From: Paragordius varius
Taxonomy: Eukaryota; Nematomorpha
Length of the DNA stretch: 64,000 nt
NCBI GenBank assembly: GCA_964247055.1
Contig: OZ176052.1
Coordinates: 8,866,001 to 8,930,000 of the forward strand
Direction of reading: 5' to 3'
Part shown: positions 1 to 13,008 of the stretch, piece after piece
Layout: every line of letters begins with the position of its first letter
Position numbering within the stretch: position 1 is the first letter of the stretch
Translations under genes and position numbers: made by a program
Notes under the pieces: generated by a model
Database searches by the model: none
Told to the model about the DNA's origin: nothing
Seen by the model: only the letters and a program-made list of their open reading frames with translations

Positions 1-579
1 AAGTGTATCTCCATTCCGCGGAGGAACGAACGGTAATTCATTGGATTGTAGTGATATATGCCGTCTTTTTTCTAGTTTAAGTAGGGATTCAAACACCTCA
101 GTTATATTATGGTCAGATTTGGCACTCGTTTCCAAAAAGGCACATCCCCATACTTTAGCCTGTTTTTGGGCAATATCAGTCGTAACTGTTCGTTCGCCCA
201 CTTCATCAATTTTATTTCCTACAAGAATTAATGGGATACGATCCATATCATCACACTTGATGTTGACAATCATGTCATAAATGACTGCTAATTCATCTAA
301 TGATTGGAGGCTCGTTACACTGTAAACCAGGATAAAAGCGTGACCCTTGGCGATATTTAGGCGTTGCATAGCAGGGAATTGATGGGTCCCGGTCGTATCA
401 GTTATTTGAAGCGTGCAAATGTGTTTGTTAGATGCCACAACTTGACGATAAATGTCCTCTATGGTAGGGAAATAGGATTCTTTAAATGAACCCTTCACGA
501 ATCGTTGGATGATGGAAGATTTACCTACCCCGGCTGCACCCAAAACTACAACTCTATAATCATTACTTTGTTCTGGCAT
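1..579 (-). CDS. DIRAS: Di-Ras family small GTPase, 5' part (193 codons), runs off the left edge
   Basis: Translation from the ATG at 579 is open to base 1 with no intron. It begins [20 protein letters not shown], nearly the same as vertebrate DIRAS1/2. Visible motifs: P-loop GAAGVGKSS, switch [12 protein letters not shown]3 region [10 protein letters not shown]4 VGNKID and G5 ETSAK. As in other Di-Ras proteins, the position of the Ras catalytic Gln61 is not Gln (TTGT in place of AGQ). In that family this goes with low GTPase activity and a largely GTP-bound state. The family is about 198 residues long, so only the basic tail and CAAX prenylation box should lie beyond the window. Its usual role is a membrane-anchored Ras-like regulator enriched in neurons; the role here is inferred from homology. 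The switch and core regions are intact, so it looks like a functional gene. Confidence 0.95.
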   Translation of the reverse strand, partial: MPEQSNDYRVVVLGAAGVGKSSIIQRFVKGSFKESYFPTIEDIYRQVVASNKHICTLQITDTTGTHQFPAMQRLNIAKGHAFILVYSVTSLQSLDELAVIYDMIVNIKCDDMDRIPLILVGNKIDEVGERTVTTDIAQKQAKVWGCAFLETSAKSDHNITEVFESLLKLEKRRHISLQSNELPFVPPRNGDTL

Positions 580-3500
580 AATGGTCCAATATGTTATAAA
601 GACAAGAAATTATATCAATTTAGTGAAATATATATGGTTTGCTTGATGTAAGTAGGACAAGTTTTTCCGTAATATATAAGAGAAAAATGATTAATTTTAA
701 CATGGTGGAATTATTCTCTGACTCTTGTTTCTGGATGAATACGGTTGATGTAAATTAAAAAATATAGGCTTGCACGAAATTTTGAAGCAACACCCAGTTA
801 ACAATGATGAATGAAATCTATTGGAATTGTGTGTGTTAAGGAATTTGCTCGTCTGTTAATTTTTAATTGAAAAATTGATTGATCCATGTGTTAACATGGC
901 TATTTTATAATATAACTATCATTTGCAAAGAGTGTTAGTAACATAATATGGTAAAAACTACAAAACAGTAGGTAGAACGTCATTTTTGGCTAGCTTCAAT
1001 CAATATTAATCATTTTCAATATTTTTTAAATTTAAACAAAGGTTAAATTTGAATTGAACGGTAGTAATAAACAATACAATGATTTCATAGAATGTTAACG
1101 TATTTCCCTTAAATTAGCCATTTTTAGATATAAATGAGGCCAATATATAATTTATTTATATAATTTCTCTCTGTTCAAAAGGAACGCTTGTCGGCACGTA
1201 ATGCTTTGTGTAATAATAAAATGAAATATTATTAGTATAATATAAATATAATGCGGTGTTATTAAACGGATGATATTATCATAATTGAGATGAAATGTAA
1301 GTAACTTAATTTTCCTATATATATTTTTTGTTAGTACAACTGATATTGCGTGTTATAAGGATAAAATATACATTTAGCCAAGGATAAAGGTTTTAACTTT
1401 AGAAAACCATTAAATTAGATAGAGTTCATACTAGTTGCCGTCACTTTTATGGTGGGTCTTTTTTTAGTTTAAGATTGAGGAAATAGAGAAGTAATGGAAA
1501 TAAAAGATATGAATATAGATTTTATCCAACGTTTGAAGATATACTATATTTGATGCGCCCAATAACGATAAAAATAATTACCAGTTCTCTATGAAAAAAA
1601 ATCTATAAGCACACAATACCAAATGTACTCAGCGAACAGTAAAAATGTCAAAATAGCTGTGCTAATAGATAAGTGTATGTGTAGAATGTGACATAAATCT
1701 CTTTTAGTTATAGTAATGTAATAGCTATCCAGTCACCATAATAAATAATTTGTGTGCACGGAGTGTGAGGAAATATTACTGCTTGCTCTATACATAAGTG
1801 TTTATTAATTGCCTACATAGATATTACCATTTTAGTAGATAGCTAGCAGCTTAAAATTATTATTGGTAATATAATGTATTATATTTCGGATGCCTTGAGT
1901 TAAGGACAAGGGTTTCCCAGAAAAATGGATTCATAAATTTATTACTGTGTTCTTTTATACTTTGTCTCATATTTCAATTTGGTCTTTCTTTGGGATTAAT
2001 AAAATTTTGACAATGTATATGCGAAGTAAATTACTGTTAAATTTGGCTCTCTAAATTAGAGTTGGTGTGAAAATACAAAAGCAATTATAGCCATTTATAA
2101 CCCATGTCGTTCGCGTTATGGCAAACATAAATGTTGGTATTGTTAAAAATAAATAATGTACGTTCCTGCTTACGTCTCGAAGAGGGAACAATTAGTGTTA
2201 ACTAATAATGTCTGTTGAACTTTAAAATACAGCCTAAAAATAAAATAAAATCAGTCGTACGTAAGCAAGCCTATTTCGTATCAGATTAATTTAGACTTTT
2301 GTTTGTTAAAAACTTTTATATCATCTAAATGTATTAGGTAGAATTGCAGTTATTAAACTACGAATTTATCAATTTCAATTATTTAATATAGCGGTTAAAT
2401 TATCAACAAACTGAGAAAAATATAAAGAGGAAAAATTTACGGCAACCAGGGGTTATTGTAAATATTTGTCTATAAAGTTGCCATCCTAATTTTTTTTAAT
2501 ATTAATGAAAATAATGGCGAAAAATAACAATTAGACATATAATTATTATGGGATGGTTTATAAATCAAATACTACTTTACTAATCAAAATTTTACCATTT
2601 CAGATTAGTAATAGTCTAATATTATAAAAGATAATTAATATTCCCCGAACCCCCATAAATCATTTGATAAAATAAATTTTTTTAGAATCAGTTTTTTCTT
2701 GTTTTAACTGCCAACTATGAATAAAATTATAAGACTTCCAATAACGTAAGGTGGTCCTAATTTTGTTAACTTACGATCAGAAATTTCACACCTATTTTTT
2801 TTAATTAGCAGTACCGTGCTATTGCGTAACGTTATATACCAGTGAAGTTTTATTTTTCAGCAGTTTTTATCAATGTTGATTAAGTATTTTTAGAGAAAAA
2901 CAATTTCTATTTATATTCGTTTTGGATAAACCCGGGTTAACTGCAACATATTTTATTTATTAAAACTAAATTGGTATTTCCTAATTACAATAAATCAGCA
3001 AATAATGTAACTTCAGTTTGCTATAAAAAGAAAAGTTTACAAAATATTTAGTAATTATTAAATTGAATGATACAATTATATTGTATATACATATAGTGCG
3101 CAAATTTAGGGTCCGTAGTACCAGCTTTCAGAATCGGAAAAATTAAGAGTCACGTTCTATTTTATCTCAAAAAGCTGGTTTTAAGTAATATGCTGTGTTT
3201 TGTTCTTTAAAAAATAATTATTCAGGAATCAAAATACTTTAATCAATAGATATCAGTAATATACATAATTTATGAGCTTAAGTTTCAATGTTCGACTTAA
3301 GAAAGTAAAGCGTCTATAATGACAAAATCAGATTGGAATATAATCAAATGTAGCTAATAAAATATCGTTAAAAAGTAAATGGCGGATTTAAAGATGAAAA
3401 ACTAAAGTATCAGTTTTGTTTAAAACTCTTAGTTTTTGGTTAGATTAAAAATGAAATAACTCGTTAGGATTTATTTATATACATGTTTTTTTATGATATA

Positions 3501-4864
3501 ACAATCATCAACTTAGTAAATAATTATAAAGCTTTTACATTTAAACATAAATGAATAAATATTTTGCATTTATTTTTAATAACGCTTATATATTTCTCCA
3601 TTTCAGGTACCCGGGTTAATCCATGTAAGAAAAGATAGTAGTTAAGACATTTTAGATTATAGTGATGTTTGAGTTAAATTTTTTAAATTTAAGATCTTAA
3701 CATATAAATTTTACAAAATTAAAATATATTGGATTTAATTTTATGATTTTTGCATTTTAGACGCCTTTTAAAACTGTCGAAGATTGTTGAGACATAAGCA
3801 TTTTATTAACAATTCTATTGATAATTATCAAAGTTTTCGTCATTTTAGTTCATTTAAAAATTGCTATAAAACATCTCAATGCATAAAATTATTAGGTCAT
3901 TTTCCTTATATGCAATGTGAACTCCTAAAGGATATTGAGTGTCTCTATCCAAATTATAAAAATTAGAAAGGCACATGTTTAATTCTTTTCAGCATATTAA
4001 AAAATAAAACATATACTAAAATTTAGAGATACATTTTTTGCATTTTATTTTTTAAATAATTTTACAGTACGTTTATATAGACCACAAATGCTAAACTTCA
4101 TTTTATGTAGCCTAAACATCAAAAGTAACGAATTCAGTCTTTACATTTTTTTATCAAAAAGTAAATCTAAAGTCAAAAATAAAAAAGGATACATATATTT
4201 CAAAGTCACACACAAACCCATTAGATTATTATATAAAAAAGAATTTACCAAAATATGAAAGCCAATGTAATGCAAAGACAAAAAAACCACTTAAAATCAT
4301 GAATAGGGCACCAGCTACTAAAAATTATATAAACACTAATACTATATAATTGAAACAACATTACATTTTTCCATCACTATAACGTCTTTTTGTATATTAA
4401 TATAGAAAAAAATTTCATCATATTTAACAAGAGGGTATGATCAAAGATCACGTACCATACTAATTAAATTTCAAAATGTTTGACATATTGCCCCTGGGGG
4501 GCATTTTCCATACTTTTTAAAGCTTTGAATTTGGCATAACATTTGAACTACTGGATAGATTTAGATTTTTTTTCTCTTTTATTATTATAGTTTGTTTGTT
4601 TATAAAATTTGGCGATTGGATTGAAATTGATATATGATTATTTTCTGGAAAAAATAAGCAATTACGATAATATACCAATAATTGGTTATATCAGTTAAAA
4701 TTGTCAAGAGGAAATATTTTATGTCTGTGATCAAGTATGATATTTTCCGTTTTTTGCTTATGTATTAAAGAAAAAAATATTTCCCTTTTAAAATACCGAT
4801 ATAACCAATAATTTGTGTGTTTACTATATAACAGTTTCCAAACTCTATAACGAGCTTTTATATA
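580..4864. other. Gene-free AT-rich stretch upstream of DIRAS
   Basis: Read on both strands, no coding exon with recognisable homology was found. The few short open frames have no conserved motif and an AT-driven composition. The first few hundred bases should contain the DIRAS promoter and 5' UTR (minus strand), but no specific element can be named. Confidence 0.5.
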
Positions 4865-5134
4865 CCATTTACAATTCAAATCCCTAAAAATAAATTGTGT
4901 GTTCGGGATAATGTAACTCATCATTAATATGAAATATCTTTTTAATAGTTTAATTATTTTTAGCATTATATTAATTTTAGACAGAATTTCATATTTAAAA
5001 AATATTATAAATTAAAAGTAATTTTTAATCTTAAAAAAATATTATTATTTAGGGTGACTTTAAGTTCGTAGGTGAATTTGAATTGTTCAAGGGTGAATTT
5101 GAATTGTTCAAGGGTGAATTTGAACTGTAAATGG
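4865..5134. mobile_element. MITE, tandem-repeat-TIR family, copy 1
   Basis: The ends are inverted repeats: CCATTTACAATTCAAAT on the left and its complement, ending in CTGTAAATGG, on the right. They are flanked by TATA or TA on both sides, which fits a TA/TATA target duplication. The right arm contains tandem units of about 20 bp (GTGAATTTGAATTGTTCAAG). The same ends and units recur at 50021-50363 and 55456-55813. The element is 270 bp, has no coding capacity and is presumably moved in trans by an unseen transposase. Confidence 0.8.
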
Positions 5135-6376
5135 TATATTATACACAAAATCAAAAAACAAAAATCAAACAAGCCCCTTTCCACCGTTAAGCTCCACCGC
5201 GCAATCCCAAGTTAACTAACCAATACTTGATTGTTTGATACTTTATTTTAGTTTTTAAAAAAAATTAGAGTACATTTATAAATAGTGTGAGTTGAGCTGT
5301 GCATAATCAAAACAAACTATGTCCAACCGTTACGTTTGTCCTATAGAAATCATGTTTTTTTTTCTCCTAAACTTTTGACAATATAGTTTTAGTGTAAAAT
5401 AATTATACATGTATATATAAGGTTAATAAATGGTAATGATTAAAAAAATCGAATCATTTCATATAACTCCTTATTTTTTAAAAAAAATTAGAATAACTAT
5501 ATAGAGTTTAATTAGTATTAATTTTTCCAACCTAAATAAACGATCTATTGATTTAACTTAAAAGATGACAAGCCTCCATTACCATTTGTTAAGTATAAAA
5601 GTTAATTTTGTGCAAATTTAATTAAATTTAGTTGGAATATAAAAAATAAATTAGACGAACACACCAAATGCAACCAATTTCCTTATCGATGCATCCATCA
5701 TTCAATTTATATTTATAATGTTTGACAAAAAATCAAGGTTATTTAAAATTTCCAAAAGAAAAATATTTTTTAACGATAAAAAGAAGGGTGGACGACAGCT
5801 ATGCTGATAAGATAAAAATCAATCATCCATTGTTTCTAATGGTTTAATGTAATTTTTTTGTTGGTTAAATAAATCATCATCATCATCATTGTTTTTGAAA
5901 GGCAACAAAAGAAATTTAATGAAAAACTCTTCAACGTTATTGATCAAAGCTCTAGCTTCAGAATTTCATATTTTCTATAAAATTATTTTCAATGAAAAAA
6001 AATAAATTTTGACGTCTTAAAACTGTTTCTTTTAAAATATATTATTAAAATTCAGTTAAACGAGTGAATTATGGCTCCTAATAAATATTAAAAATGAATT
6101 AAAGCCGCATAAAGAATTCTTTTTATCATGACTTAAAAATTTTATTGAAATGCTAATATTTAGATTTGCTTTTGGTTGAATATATAAATTATTTATTTTT
6201 TAAAGAATTTCTTCAATCCATCTTGTGTCTAAAAAATTAAAATATTTTACTCGTTTTTTTCCGCATACATTACTATTAAATATGAGATGATATTCCGTAA
6301 GTTAAATCTAAGAATATTGAAAATGTGTCCGTTGAAAAAAGAGCCTAATTATCATTTATATTGGTAATTTCGCTCA

Positions 6377-6415
<39 letters not shown>

Positions 6416-6870
6416 TTTTCATTTAAAATTTGCATTAAGGCGCATAGAATAAGGCTTAAAAATAAATTATGCACACGATGAGACACACACATGCAAAATT
6501 TGTGAAAACAAATTAAAGTTTTATCGGATGGCGTTACCGTGAATTGACTTATAAAACAGCGAACTGAAAAACGTATGGATAAAAATAAATTTTGTTCAGG
6601 GTATGAGTCTCTGAATGTAATTAAACCATTAGGTGTTTTTTCCGATTAAATATAAAAAATGTGAACTAATGAAAATTTAAGTTCCTTTGGGGAAAAGGGG
6701 GTACAAGTTCTGACAGTACCGATCAAAAAATAAGCGGTTACCGGAGAAAAATGTGCCGTAAATATTTTATGCGACATTAATAGCCTTTAAATTTATATTT
6801 TTGGCAATTAATTCTAATTTTGGCACAGATTAAGTCCAACGCTAGGACATTGTAAAATCTATATATTTAT
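5135..6870. other. Gene-free stretch with an (AT)n microsatellite
   Basis: No supportable exon on either strand. An uninterrupted AT dinucleotide run occupies about 6379-6412. A short (ATC)n run lies near 5874-5888. Nothing else structured was recognised. Confidence 0.5.
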
Positions 6871-7560
6871 AAAAATGGAAAGTGGTGGCTTTGCCTGTTT
6901 CCGGAAAACCGGTAGACCCATTCAAATCCAAATGTCAAAAAAAATAATCATTAATGACCCCGACAATAGCTTCGCTCTTTTTTTGAATTAGACACCAGTT
7001 CGGGCCCACCCTGTGTAAAAAACCGTTATTTTTAAAAACTGAAGTCCACAAAAATCGTGTCTTTGAGACAATTTTCCCGAAAGCGTGTGGACCATTCGAT
7101 TTCAAATATGATTTTTTTACTTATTTTCGATTGCGCCGAACATAGTCGGCTCGCTCTTTTAATATAGGCCTCCCCCCGTAAAATGTCATTTGTTTCAAAA
7201 AAAAACAAAGTCCACAAAAATAATTTTTTGATTCTATTTTTCACCCAAAGTATGAGACCGTAAAAATTCAATAAGGATTCCAGGTATTCCCTGTTGAAAG
7301 GCAAAAATTTGAGTCAAGCGTTTCTTTGATGATAGCTGCTGGGTAAGGAGATACCCGCTAAAAACTCCGTTATATCGAAATAGCGTGCCTTTGGGGCTAA
7401 ATTTCAGAAAACCTATCAAGCCATATGAGTTTAATAGGTGCTTAAAATAATACTCTTAACAAGGCAAGATTTTAAGCAGTGCGGTTTTTTAAAATTAGCC
7501 TTTAATTAGGCCCTTCGCGCCCTGAAAAATGCGCCACCATCGAATGCTTTTTTAATCTTG
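6871..7560. repeat. Dispersed repeat, partial copy of the family at 53690-55440
   Basis: This block matches 53700-54960 closely over several hundred bases. Shared landmarks are GGAAAGTGGTGGCTTTG, a TTTCCGGAAAACCGGTAGA palindrome, CAGTTCGGGCCCACCC, CGATTGCGCCGAACATAGTC and TATTCCCTGTTGAAAGGC. It is noticeably GC-richer than its surroundings. Short open frames on the minus strand are shared by both copies but resemble no protein family known to me, so class and coding status are unknown. Confidence 0.7.
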
Positions 7561-10500
7561 AGGCAATTTTTGTAATTTACCATAGAAAAATAATAATATA
7601 TCATTTTAATGATATGATATTCCCTATTATATATATATATATATATATTTCTCAAAAATGTGAAGATAAAATATATAATTATATTAGATAATAAATTATA
7701 ATAATTATATTTAAATAACTTTTTTCGAACTCCATCTAATATATCTATATTATATAGTTCACTTACACAAACTAGAGTAGCTTATGCCATAAAACACTTT
7801 GTCCATAATTAATAAGAAAAAAGTTGTTTAATTCCAACTATTTGTTGTTAGTTACCATACGTTACTGGATATTTTTATTTTTTCCATATTTCATACAATA
7901 TATTCATAGAGTATGTGCTATTAGTGTACCTATCCCAAGAGCCACATCATTTATGAAAAGAATTTTGCTAAGAAAATTTTAGAAAACTTGTGCTACCTTT
8001 TCTTCGTCCTATAAATGGTGTTTTTTCGTTTGTCAAAATGAAGGTCATTTCACACAATGTGAGATAAGAAAAACACACTTTTCTGAAACTAGGAAGTATT
8101 TACTGTATTTATAGCAGTTCAAAAAAAAGTAATAAATTATCTTATAGGTGTGTTTTTTGGTTAAAAAAGTCTCAAATAATTATGTTAAAAGGGAGACGTC
8201 CGATAAATAAGTTTTAAACTGATTAGAACACCAAGTTTATAGAACTGTGAGGATTTCGATAAGCTTGGTAATTAAAAAAAATGATTTCAAAACATAAAAA
8301 TTTTTTAATTAATGAACTGAAACCATAGAATATATAGACAGGATAATAATATAGGTTTATATCTAGTTTTATTTTTAAAAAAGATATACTTACATATATA
8401 GATGTATTCATAAAAATGGATAATTTTATTTTAAACTATATGAACCTATAAAAATTAATTGCGTGAAAATCCTCCTTAAGGTTGTTATTTTCATCTCTAA
8501 ATCTAATAACATTAGGCAACAAATTTTTCTGCCATATTCATTTTTTCATATTGACTATCATTTTAAAACTAAATCTGAAATAAAAATTATAATTCCACTA
8601 GAGTATTTAGTATAATATGACTTTTGTGATTATGCGCCCTCTTTATAAAAAGTTTACTAAAAATAGTTTATCTTTGAAAATATACAACAAATGTTCATTT
8701 GTAATAATCATTTGAAAAGTAATGAAGACTCTATAAAATGCACACTAATATGTTTTACATTGATAGTTAATATTGGACATAGCAAGCGACAAACCGGCTA
8801 AGCGAGAGCGTTTTTCTTAATTAATATATTTTTAAAACTAATGGATGAAAATAGCTCAAACTTTGTGTAGATGACAATGAATGTCCAAAAAACATAATAA
8901 CAAAGTTTTTTTGATAAAGCACTTTTTATTCCTTTTATATCATTCAAAGCCATTCCCAATTTTTTTGTTTTAAAAAATTACCCTCATAAATATTAATTTA
9001 TTTTCTTTAGAAGGCTTATAATTTTAAAGTTTTAAAGATTAGAAATTAGTTAAAGGTATTCTTGATCTTTATAACCACCATTTAATAAATTTAAAGTTAC
9101 TATGCATTTTAGTATCCACTAGGTAAAATAATTTAGATAGGTTAAAAATTTTGATCATATAAACTCAAATAACTTTTACATCTTATTGATTTAAATGACC
9201 AACTACTATTTGAAAGATTCAGTGTGCGCTCTCGAATGATAAATACATGACTATATCTAAAACTTTTAATTTTGAAAGTTTCGAGTTTAATGTTAAATCG
9301 GGGCTAAAAATTTTCGATAGAATCCAGTAAAAAAATACTTAGGTGTTAGACTATTATTTTTTCCAGATATACTATTAATGTATTTTAATGAAATAAATAA
9401 ATTTATAAGAATGGCACTTAAAAAAAGTCAAAATTTGTTGTCTAGTATTGTCATATTACTTAATAAAAGAGGACGCGATAAATGTGGCTATTTTTTAGGG
9501 CATTTCATTTTTCGAAAAATGTTTATGGTTGTCATATTTAATTATTAATTTCAGGTTAAAGGATACGTTGATACATGCATTCAATATAATACTTTATTTA
9601 ATATATTTATATACCTGCAATATTCGAATTCTAATCCAAATTATTTAAAAATATTTATTTTATAAAAATATCTTTGCAAGTAAAAAGAAGAACATGTAGA
9701 ATATATGAATAAATATGAAACAAAAAAACTAATCCGATTTAAAAGGAAAGTTAAAATGCCACCTACACAATATATGTGTTAGAAATTAACATTTATTTTA
9801 TTATCGAAAAAATATTTCGTGATTATTTTTCATTAATATTTTTTTTGTTATGATGATCAAAGCTTTTACCAGATTAAAACATGCTTTTATAACAAGAATT
9901 TAAAATTATAATTGGCGCAAATTCTAGCTAGCAATTTTAAAATACATTAAATGTAATTTACTAAACCATCTATCGTATTGCTAAAAAATATATTAATAAA
10001 TAGCTCATATTTATGATTTTAGAAGAACCACTTATTTTAGCTGTGTTTTATATGTAAAATATTCATATAAATTCAATTTTTTAAACACTTAAAACTGCAT
10101 TCAGACCGTGACGGTCACCGCTTTTTAAATGACCCTAAAAAACTAAATAATATTGCCAACATAAGATTACGATTAATTTAATCTAATTTTTATACTAATC
10201 TAAAATTAAAATCGCTATTAAATATCAAAAATGAAGTATTTTTATATTAATCTAATCAGCTAATTCTGGCGGTATTAGCATATTTAGATCGATGGATAAA
10301 TTGACCCTTATTTTAACATTATGAGACTAAAATGTTTCTAAGTCCACATTTGTTATATGTAATCATTGCCATCTAGCTCCGAATAATAATTATAAATAAT
10401 TAAGTTTTAAAAGAAAATACTTTTGTATTTGGTAAAGGCGTATCATTATTAACATTCAAAGTGTGTTTAACCACTTTTACCATAAATTGTAATTTAATTT

Positions 10501-11456
10501 GTCGAATATTTTAACATAACTTTAAAGTTCGGACGGAACATTTGTACTTTATTAGTCTCTAGTGACCTTATGCAAAACATTGATATGTTTCTGCTTACAA
10601 TATTAACATTTAATTATAATATTAAATTTATGTGTTTATAAAATAGCTTTTGTCCTTGACAATGATTTTATTTTAAACTTTTGTATTTAATTTTAAATAT
10701 TGCATGCATCCTTTATTTTAATTTTAAATAATAAATAAGTTCTAACAAGTAGGGCTAAAGTTTTCCGTCCCAATTTATAAAAGAATAATAAAAGATATTT
10801 GAATTTATAATTAAATTAAATATAAACTCTATACTTGAGAAATTCATTTTTTTATTTTTACAGAAATTATTGAATTTATTTTATTTTTAAACGAGTTAGA
10901 GAAGTCAGTTATTTAATTATTCCAAAAAATTTTATATATTAATTTTTTTGGCATGTCATGAAAAATTATCTTAAAAAAATATTTTTTATAATATTTTTCA
11001 AAAAATATTATAAAATATCTCTTTTCTCATATTATTCATATTTTTTTAAAGTTCCGTGCTTTTATTTTTAATTAATCGTAGGAGTTAAGCCATTAATTAT
11101 TTATAATTATTTCCGTCTAAAAGAAAGTTAATTTAAATAATAATAATATAGGATCATGACATTTTTTGATGGAGAATATTGGTATTGATATAAAGATATT
11201 GAAAAAATAAAATTATAATTTAAATAAAATTAATTAATATAAGTTTTCGATTATGTTAAAAATTTTAAATTATTTTTTTGGAACCGTTTTTGTATCGAAA
11301 CAATATATAAAAAATAATTCCCTGTCCCAATCTCTGAATGGCAAAATTAATTATTCTTATAGTGAATAATATATTTATTTATATAATTTTAAAACTTTTT
11401 AAGGATAATACCACATTTAATATCTGATTTAAAAACTTATTTAAACAACATTAAAT
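7561..11456. other. Gene-free AT-rich stretch
   Basis: No exon or named repeat was recognised. A short (AT)n run lies at about 7629-7649. A perfect hairpin made of ATTTTATAATATTTTT and its complement lies near 10980-11020 and is probably just AT-rich palindromic sequence. Confidence 0.5.
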
Positions 11457-11654
11457 TATAACAGTTGTTAAAATCCGTAAGATAAGGATAAAGGAAAATT
11501 AAATAGAATTAAATTATAAATAGATGCTAACAAGCACGAAACTAGTCTGCGATTACTATTGACGAAGGGTTTCACATATCGTTTATAATTTCTATTTATA
11601 ATTTAATTCTATTTAATTTTCCTTTATCGTTATTTTACGGATTTAACTGTTATT
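11457..11654. mobile_element. MITE with terminal inverted repeats of about 60 bp
   Basis: The left arm (about 11457-11525) and right arm (about 11591-11654) are near-perfect inverted copies, sharing AACAGTT, TCCGTAA and GATAAAGGAAAATTAAATAG. The loop (GCTAACAAG...ACTATTGA...TTCACATATC) recurs in degenerate form just downstream at about 11725-11800, so a second, decayed copy probably abuts this one. Non-coding. Confidence 0.75.
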
Positions 11655-13008
11655 AAAAAACATAACGTTATTTACCATTACAACATTAAATTATGTTTAA
11701 AAATAAAATCAAATTGTAGTGATAAGGCCTAACAAGTTCGCAACTAACATACGACTACTATTGATGCGGTATATTCACATATCATCTACGTTTTATGTAA
11801 AAATTATTTTCTGTTTTTTCCCGGTTTTAAGGGTGTATTTTTTAACATGTTATCAACTTACAGATATTTGTAATATTTTAGGCAATTAACCAATTTTTTG
11901 ATTCTTTCATTTTGTTTTTATTGGAAAATTTACAACTAATTGCATAATTAATGTGCAATTATTACCCTTAGATGGCTTATAAATGTAAGGAATTTTTATA
12001 CATATAAGTTTAATATAATCTTAAATAATTTAAACGCAATTTATTCAGTAAACTTTTTATATAATAATTATATGATAGTTTAAATGAAAATAAAATTTAT
12101 GCTAAAATCGCATTTTTCTATTTAAACATACCAAACATTTTATATCTTCAATTTTTGTGTGTCTTTAAAGCATCTATAATTTAATGAATGATATTCGTTT
12201 GGTCTTATCTTTCCATCACATTTTAAAGCCACATAAAGTGAAAAAAGGGCATGAAATTCTTTATTTATCACCTAAATGAATCCGATCTCAATACTTTTAA
12301 TACAAATAAAATAAAACTGCACGCTTTCCTTTATTGTAATATTTTTTTCGGCCTGATGTTCAAGAAAAATACGATTTCCAATTTTGGCTACGCCAAAAAA
12401 TTAACATGATCTCTTTTCTACTTTTTACCCTACTTTCTAATCATTACGAGTTTTTGGCTATTGAATAAATATATATGTGCACAACGTCTTAAAAACCCAT
12501 TTAACCCAAGAGTGCAAGGAACCAAATAATTTTAATCATTTTTTTGGAAAATCGAGCCATATTAAAAGGACACTGAAACTAAGGAGTATTGTCCATACTT
12601 ATTAAAAGCGAATACGAATTCATTTTGCTCTTCCTTTTAAAATTCAGTGTTTTTATTTAAATTAATATAATGTGGCACAGAGTAAACCTCTTAGACTTGC
12701 AATATAAAATCTACGCAAAAAATGTTCATTTAACGATCTGATATGATGAGGAATATATTTAAACTGATCGAAATATCAGTAAAATTAATTTTAAAACTAA
12801 AAAATCAATGGTTAATTTATTTTATTAATGCAATAAAGATTTCAATCGAAAACAAAAGTAAATTTTGGGTTAAATAAGAAAAAAAATATTTAAAATCAAT
12901 GTCGCCCCAATCCAAGCATAGTCGCTATGAAGCCGACAATTTTCATTAGTTTGACCAACCGCACATATTTGAAGATACCACTGACTCCCCAACTTTGATA
13001 TTCGTTTA
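11655..13008. other. Gene-free stretch downstream of SMG6
   Basis: Contains the decayed second copy of the MITE above (about 11655-11830) and otherwise no recognisable feature. The SMG6 3' UTR should occupy the right-hand end. Confidence 0.45.

Noticed and set aside
3784-3966. Short plus-strand frame beginning MLRHKHFINNS
   Set aside because: No conserved motif, no splice context, and AT-driven composition; typical chance frame.
6379-6412. (AT)n runs here and at 7629, 21210, 49152 and 61974 as possible regulatory or telomere-like arrays
   Set aside because: Simple AT microsatellites expected in such AT-rich DNA.
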